Assembly: GCA_965215145.1 (NCBI GenBank)
Contig: OZ244038.1
Span: 3,472,001 to 3,536,000, forward strand
Source: G965215145 sp965215145
GTDB taxonomy: Bacteria > Bacteroidota > Rhodothermia > Rhodothermales > JANQRZ01
Direction of reading: 5' to 3'
DNA: 64,000 bases
Shown here piece by piece: positions 57,938 through 64,000 of this stretch; the first letter of the stretch is position 1, and every line of letters begins with the position of its first letter. Both the position numbers and the translations under genes were made by a program. The notes under the pieces were generated by a model. That model was not told where the DNA came from. It was given only the letters and a program-made list of their open reading frames with translations, and ran no database searches.

Positions 57938-59587
57938 GACCCCCAACGCTGCGGGCGCCGCCGGCTCGACCATCACCACCTCCTCGCGGTCGACGCGGAC
58001 GAGCCCCGGCGGGCCGCCCTTGACCGGCCGGACGTACTTCCGCTCGGTGACGGTGACGGGCGCGAGCGGCTGCGTCTTCGCCTTGCTGAAGTGGGCGGCG
58101 AGCCGCGCGGCGGCCTCGACCACGGGGGCGGGCACCGCAACCGTCCGGCTCGGTCGGCGGATGACGACGTGGGAGCCGGGCACGCCGCGGGCGTGCAGCC
58201 AGAGGTCGTGCGGGCCGGCGTGGCGCGTCGTGAGCGCCCGGTTCGAGCGGGCGTTCTTCCCGACGCGGACCTCCCAGCCGCGCACCTCGAAGCGGTGGTA
58301 CGGCAGCGCCTCCTCCCCCCCCGCCGCACCGCCGAGGATCCGTTGCAGCGCGTCGGCCTCCTCGCATAGCAGCGCCTCCAGCTCCGGCAAACGCTCGACG
58401 GCTTCGAGCCGGGCCAGCAGCGACGCGGCGCGCTCGGCGTCGGCCTGTGCGGCTTCCCAGCGGGACTCGGCGTGGGCGCGGGCGGCGCGGGTGCGGCGGG
58501 CCTTGTTATAAAAACGCTCGGCGTTCTCGACGCCGGTGAGGGAGGCATCGAGCGGGACACTCACGGGCTCCCCGTCGCCGAGGAGGTCGGGCAGGAGGAT
58601 TCCGTCGCGGCCGGCGGGCTCGCCGGTGGCCTGCGCCATCAGGAGGTGCCCGAACCGCTCGTACCGCTCGGCGCGCGACGGCCGGCTCAGCTCCTCCAGC
58701 ATCCGCTCGGCGCTGCGGGTGAGGCGGGTGGCCTCCTTCCGCAGCCGCGCCTCCAACGGCCGGTACCGCGCCGTGAACGCCCGCTGCGCGAGCCGCCGCC
58801 GCGCCCAGACCGACACCGCCCCGTCCACGGTTTCGAACGCTTCACCCCGCCACGTCTCGGGAGGTTCGGTGACGGGGACGAGAGAAAGAGCCTCGGCGAC
58901 GCCGCCGCGCCAGTAGAGATGCGGGCGGGGCTCGTCCAGCTCGGCGATCAGCCCGCGGGCTGCGTCGAACAGCCTCCGCTGCTCGGTGTCCTCGGCGTCG
59001 GGCGGCGCGTCCGGGTCGAGGTCGGCGCGGCGGGTGGCCTCGGCGGCGAGGGCGCGGTCGAGGAGCGGGACGGCCGAGGCGACGGCCTGCCCGAGCGTCT
59101 TCCGGTTCGTGCGCCACCGCGCGGCGAACGCCTCGAATGTCTCGACGGCCGGCGCGGGGCTCGGCGCGGGCGCAGGCTCGCCGCGCCACTCGGCGTCCGA
59201 CAGGAACGCCTCCGCCACCCGCTCTGCCCCATCCACCAGGAACGCGTTCGGCTGCGGCCCGAACAGGCGAAGCTGCAGGGCGGTCCTGTCCTCGAAGTCG
59301 AAGAACACGAACCGGTCACGTTCGGCCGTGCGGACGCCGGCGACGGTGCGGCCATGAGCCTCCTCGAATACGGCGGCCGTGTTGCGCCGGGCGCGGCCGT
59401 GGCCGCCCGTGCGGAACAGCAGCGGCAGCGCGCCCTCGCAGTGGACGCGGACGGTGGAGGCGCCGGCCCCGCCGTCGAAGGCGAGGCTGAGCTCGCCGGG
59501 GTTCTGCGTCCAGGCGTCCGCGAGACGGGCGCCGCGGAGCACGGCGTCCCACTCGGCGGTGAGGGCGCGGAGGGTGAAGAAGTCCAT
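57932..59587 (-). CDS. NFACT-family protein (Rqc2/FbpA-like)
   Basis: 551 aa from the ATG at 59587. NFACT-N domain (about 1-200; MDFFTLRALTAEWDAVL, FGPQPNAFLVDG), a coiled-coil middle (about 270-420) and the NFACT-R (DUF814) domain near the C-terminus (HDLWLHARGVPGSHVVIRRP). In bacteria, RqcH of this family binds stalled 50S subunits and adds alanine tails; others bind fibronectin. Without the diagnostic DR motif read clearly, the RqcH role is probable, not certain. Confidence 0.85.
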   Translation of the reverse strand: MDFFTLRALTAEWDAVLRGARLADAWTQNPGELSLAFDGGAGASTVRVHCEGALPLLFRTGGHGRARRNTAAVFEEAHGRTVAGVRTAERDRFVFFDFEDRTALQLRLFGPQPNAFLVDGAERVAEAFLSDAEWRGEPAPAPSPAPAVETFEAFAARWRTNRKTLGQAVASAVPLLDRALAAEATRRADLDPDAPPDAEDTEQRRLFDAARGLIAELDEPRPHLYWRGGVAEALSLVPVTEPPETWRGEAFETVDGAVSVWARRRLAQRAFTARYRPLEARLRKEATRLTRSAERMLEELSRPSRAERYERFGHLLMAQATGEPAGRDGILLPDLLGDGEPVSVPLDASLTGVENAERFYNKARRTRAARAHAESRWEAAQADAERAASLLARLEAVERLPELEALLCEEADALQRILGGAAGGEEALPYHRFEVRGWEVRVGKNARSNRALTTRHAGPHDLWLHARGVPGSHVVIRRPSRTVAVPAPVVEAAARLAAHFSKAKTQPLAPVTVTERKYVRPVKGGPPGLVRVDREEVVMVEPAAPAALGVG

Positions 59588-59707
59588 CCCCGAAGATCGC
59601 GCCTCCGGCGGACGCAACCGCGCCCGGCCAGGGGAGCCCCCAGCCGGGCGCGCGGCGTGGCAGGCCCTCCACCACGTCAGGCCGCCGCGCCGGTCCATGG
59701 TCCACTG

Positions 59708-61870
59708 CTACCGGAGAAGCGTCACGCGGCGGGTGACGACCGCCAGGCCCGCCGCCGCGCGGACGACGTAGAGACCCGCTGGCAATGCCGCCGCGTCGAG
59801 GCGGAGCCGGTGCTCGCCGGCCGCGAGGGGGCCGTCGTGCAGGAGCGCCACCCGCCGGCCGAGCGCGTCGAACGCCTCGACGGTTGCGGCCCCCGCCTCC
59901 GGCAGCGTGAGCGTCAGCGTGAGCGCGTCCGAGGCGGGGTTCGGGGACGCCGTGAGGGCGAGGCCCGCCACCTCGGCGCCGGGCTCAGCGGCGACGCTGC
60001 CGAGGCGTGTGAACTCGCTCGTGTTGCCGTCGGCGTCGGTGGCCGTGGCGACGACGTCGTCGGAGGCGGTGAGGGTGGCGGCCGGTGTGAGCGTGGCCGT
60101 GAGCGTCTGCTGCGCCTCGGCGGCCGTCACCTCGTCGGCGCCGAGGAAGGCCTCGCCCTCCCCCCCCTCGCCGGCCCGGAAGAACTCGACGTGCAGCGGG
60201 AAGGCCGCGTTCGAGGGGTCGGTGTCCACCGAGTACGTCACCGTCACCTCGCCGCCGGAGACGCTGAAGTCGGCAATCTCGGGGTAGTTCTGCAACCGGT
60301 TGGCGCCGTCGTCCCCGTCGCCATCGTCGTTGGCGGTCGGCCCGGCGGGTTCGAGGTCGATCCCGAGCTCGCGGTTGCCGTAGGTCCGGTTGCCGAGGAC
60401 GGCGACCGGCCCGGCGATGCTTGAGCGGACGACGACGCCGGCGCCGTTGTTGAACGCGATCACGTTGGCGTCGGCGGGGTCGGTGCCGCCGACGGTCGCG
60501 TCGCTGTGCTCGCGCGAGACGACGACGCCGCCGAAGCCCACGGTCGCCGGCCCGTTGCCGAGGTCCGCCGTCCCCGAGCGGTCCGTCCCGATCCAGTTGC
60601 CGACGATGCGGCTGCCGCTGCCCGAGGCGCCAATACACGTTACCCCGACCCCAGCGCCGACCCTCTGGCCGCCCTCCGTCCCGTTCGCGCCGGCCACGTT
60701 CGCCCGCACCACGGTCTCGTCGGCGCAGAGGCCGAGGATGCCGGTCTGCGCATTCCCCAACGGCTCGGTGCCGCCCGCGTCCGTCCCGACGAGGTTGTTC
60801 TCGACGACGATGCCCTCGGAGCCGTCCACGATGATCCCGTCGTCGTCGTTGCCGGAGACGACGTTGCCCGCGGCCTCGGTGTCCCCGCCGATCGTCACGC
60901 CGGTGACGCCGAAGAAGAGGCTGACGCCGGGGAAGTTGTTCCCGACGGCCGCCGCGCCGCCCGCGTCCGTCCCGATGCGGTTGCCCGCGACGCGGGTGTC
61001 GCCGAGCGAGACCACGGGGCCGTCGGCGCTGCGCCCGACGACCTCGATGCCGCGGGTGCCGTTGCCGGAGATGAGGTTGCCCTCGCCGGCCCCGCTCCCT
61101 CCGATCAGCACGTCCTGGGCCTCGCTCGGGTTGGGGTCGTCGAAGACGGCGTTCGAGCCGGTGAAGATGCCGGAAGCGCCGTTGCCGAGGGCGGCCGTGC
61201 CGGCGGGGTTCGTGCCGACGTAGCTGCCCTGCACCACGCTCCCGCTCGCGCCCGCGCCGTAGACGAGGACGCCGAAGGTGCCGTTGCCCGAGATCACGTT
61301 CCGGTCCTCGGGGTCAGGCCCGCCGATGGTCGCCTGGGCGTTGTTCAGCCACACGCCGGAGAAGCCGTTGCCGTCGGCCCCCGTCCCCGCCACGTCGGTG
61401 CCGACGTAGCAGCCCTCGACGCGCCCCCCGTCGGCGTCCTGGAAGACGATGCCGTGGAAGTCGAACCCGTCGACGGCGAGGCCGCGCACCGTGCTGTTCG
61501 GTGCCTGGATGGAGAGGCCGTTCGCGCCCAGGGCAAACGTCCCGTCGAGGACGATGCGGAGGTCGGCGTTCGAGGGCCCCCAGAGGGCGTTCGTGTTGGG
61601 GCTCGCGCCCGGCTGGGTGAACCCGTCGATGGTCACCGGCGCCGTGACGGGCGGGAGGAACGACAGGGACTGGATGACGCGCGGCCCGTCGCCGGGGATG
61701 TCAAAGACTATGGTGCTCGCGTCGGCGTCCGCGTTGGCGTCGAGGAGGGCCTGGCGGAGCGAGCCCGCCCCGATGTCGTTCGTGTTCGTGACGGTGAAGG
61801 TGCTCTGGGCCGAGGCCGGCGCGGCGAGCAGCAGGCCGGCCAGCGCGACGCAGGCGGTGAAGCGGAGCAT
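59708..61870 (-). CDS. Secreted beta-helix protein with T9SS-like C-terminal domain
   Basis: 720 aa. Signal peptide (FTACVALAGLLLAAPASAQ); STFTVTNTNDIGAGSLRQAL is the usual opening of CSLREA-like/parallel beta-helix repeats. Then ~450 residues of Gly/Asn-rich helix repeats (NVISGNG, NRIGTDAGG, NVVSGND) and a CalX-like/Ig domain. The C-terminal ~80 residues (LTASPNPASDALTLTLTLPE ... GLYVVRAA) match the Por secretion (T9SS) sorting domain. Surface or exported; function unknown. Confidence 0.82.
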   Translation of the reverse strand: MLRFTACVALAGLLLAAPASAQSTFTVTNTNDIGAGSLRQALLDANADADASTIVFDIPGDGPRVIQSLSFLPPVTAPVTIDGFTQPGASPNTNALWGPSNADLRIVLDGTFALGANGLSIQAPNSTVRGLAVDGFDFHGIVFQDADGGRVEGCYVGTDVAGTGADGNGFSGVWLNNAQATIGGPDPEDRNVISGNGTFGVLVYGAGASGSVVQGSYVGTNPAGTAALGNGASGIFTGSNAVFDDPNPSEAQDVLIGGSGAGEGNLISGNGTRGIEVVGRSADGPVVSLGDTRVAGNRIGTDAGGAAAVGNNFPGVSLFFGVTGVTIGGDTEAAGNVVSGNDDDGIIVDGSEGIVVENNLVGTDAGGTEPLGNAQTGILGLCADETVVRANVAGANGTEGGQRVGAGVGVTCIGASGSGSRIVGNWIGTDRSGTADLGNGPATVGFGGVVVSREHSDATVGGTDPADANVIAFNNGAGVVVRSSIAGPVAVLGNRTYGNRELGIDLEPAGPTANDDGDGDDGANRLQNYPEIADFSVSGGEVTVTYSVDTDPSNAAFPLHVEFFRAGEGGEGEAFLGADEVTAAEAQQTLTATLTPAATLTASDDVVATATDADGNTSEFTRLGSVAAEPGAEVAGLALTASPNPASDALTLTLTLPEAGAATVEAFDALGRRVALLHDGPLAAGEHRLRLDAAALPAGLYVVRAAAGLAVVTRRVTLLR

Positions 61871-62114
61871 GGGATCGGGGGTTGGTGGAGGGCTTGGAAG
61901 TGAAGGGCTTCAATAACATAGACGGAAACGGATCGCCGGGCGGCTCATCGCCCCGGCTTTTTTTCGGCTCGGCGCACGGTGCGCCCTTCACCCCGCGGTG
62001 CCGGCTCGCCCGGTGGACATCGTTTGGCTCCAAAGCGGGTGGGCCTTTGTCGGGTTTGGCCCTTTCCTTCTCAGCCCGGCAGGCTTAACCTCCGTGCGTC
62101 CGACCGTTACCGCG
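61871..62114. promoter_or_regulatory. Divergent upstream region of the beta-helix and sigma/kinase genes
   Basis: 244 bp. Near 61905-61920 an AT-rich patch (TATGTTATTG read on the minus strand) may be the beta-helix gene promoter. The + strand side holds a hairpin-U tract (61935-61964). TTTGG-containing patches near 62020-62060 could serve the sigma gene, but no clear -7/-33 pair can be fixed. Confidence 0.35.
61935..61964 (+). terminator. Intrinsic terminator/attenuator upstream of the sigma gene
   Basis: GCCGGGCG (61935-61942) pairs with CGCCCCGGC (61949-61957) with one bulge, loop GCTCAT, followed by TTTTTTT (61958-61964). The orientation stops + strand transcripts, although no + strand gene precedes it for 9 kb; it could be an attenuator in the leader of the sigma-kinase operon or block antisense transcription. 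Confidence 0.7.
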
Positions 62115-62671
62115 ATGCCCTCGTCCGACGTGACCGTCCTGCTTGCCCGCGCCCGCGACGGCGACGCGGCGGCGCTCGACGCGCTGCTGCCGCTCGTCTA
62201 CGACGAGCTCCGGGCGCTCGCCCACCGGCAGCGCCGCCGGCAGGGCGCCGCCGAGACGCTGAACACCACGGCCCTCGTCCACGAGGCCTACGAGCGCCTC
62301 CTCGGGTCCGGGGCGGAGTGGGACGACCGAGCCCACTTCTTCCGCTACGCCGCGCGCGCCATGCGGCACATCCTCGTGGACCACGCCCGCGCGCAGGCCG
62401 CCCAGAAGCGCGGCGGCGACCGCCTCCGGGTCCCCCTCCAGGAGGGCGCCCTCGCCGCCGAGGTCCGCGCCGACGAGGTGCTCGCGCTCGACGAGGCGCT
62501 GGCCCGCCTCGGCCAGACTGACGCTCGCCAGGGCGAGATCGTCGAGCTCCGCTACTTCGTCGGGCTCACCATCGCCGAGACGGCCGACGTACTCGACCTC
62601 TCTCCTGCGACGATCAAGCGGGAGTGGACGGTGGCGCGGGCGTGGCTCCAGCGCGAGATGCGGCCGGCCGC

Positions 62672-62675
<4 letters not shown>
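62115..62675 (+). CDS. TIGR02999-type ECF sigma factor
   Basis: 186 aa. Sigma-70 region 2 (LLARARDGDAAALDALLPLV, TALVHEAYERLL, HFFRYAARAMRHILVDHARA) and region 4 (RQGEIVELRYFVGLTIAETA, then LSPATIKREWTVARAWL). This subgroup (ECF with Ser/Thr kinase partner) has no classical anti-sigma factor; the ATGA overlap with the kinase gene is the standard arrangement. Confidence 0.93.

Positions 62676-64000
<1,325 letters not shown>

Overview
The window is 64 kb of very GC-rich DNA (roughly 70% by eye) with dense genes on both strands. No rRNA, tRNA or CRISPR array was seen. The gene set points to a marine, Gram-negative member of the Rhodothermota/Bacteroidota side, close to Rubricoccaceae (Rubrivirga/Rubricoccus-like). 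Evidence for this is a secreted beta-helix protein with a type IX-secretion-like C-terminal domain, a TIGR02999-type sigma factor coupled to a Ser/Thr kinase, an Mla-type outer-membrane lipid system, an LpxH-like gene and many signal-peptide lipoproteins. The taxonomic placement is inference; no marker gene settles it.

Layout. 1-390: 5' end of an ECF sigma gene. 858-2234: radA. 2392-8688: a + strand operon-like run (mlaE, mlaF, mlaD-like, haloalkane dehalogenase, HD-domain protein, DUF445 membrane protein, PAP2 phosphatase). 8690-9434: a frameshifted REP-associated tyrosine transposase (RAYT) with a palindrome inside it and a tandem array at its 5' side. 9431-16773: secreted amidohydrolase, double-DUF302 lipoprotein, dusB, two small membrane proteins, crcB, an orphan solute-binding lipoprotein, an SDR protein. 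16777-20315: a small protein, a DUF433/DUF5615 toxin-antitoxin pair lying between two copies of the helicase 3' end, and pcrA/uvrD. 20485-26084: CBS protein, outer-membrane protein, large glycosidase-like lipoprotein, ispG. 26181-31740: an accessory island with a zeta-toxin-like kinase pair and a type IIG/ISP restriction-modification gene broken by an IS3-family element and a frameshift. 31817-35874: three related UPF0175/DUF3368 toxin-antitoxin copies around an APC-TrkA permease. 35879-44537: ion homeostasis and envelope genes (two Kef-type antiporters, Usp, NhaA, DUF2459, porin). 44670-54133: L,D-transpeptidase, EEP hydrolase, two rhomboid-family proteins, LpxH-like hydrolase, PBP1A, MsrAB, a stand-alone SRA-domain protein with an EcsC protein. 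55064-64000: sigma-54 activator, UppP, NFACT protein, beta-helix protein, sigma factor and kinase (cut by the window end).

The most unusual content is not in the protein genes. (1) A family of ~28-bp palindromes with variable centres (outer arms usually GTAGGGGC/GCCCCTAC) is spread over the window. It occurs inside and immediately beside the RAYT gene, which makes a RAYT/REP system the natural reading. (2) At least ten arrays of degenerate 7-bp repeats occur, often as two opposed arms around a short spacer and often abutting a start or stop codon. The heptamer sequence differs between loci while the period and architecture stay the same. (3) Toxin-antitoxin modules sit at duplicated 3' ends of neighbouring host genes (pcrA and a Kef antiporter). 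(4) An IS3-family element has a 4-bp target duplication whose removal restores the reading frame of the restriction gene.
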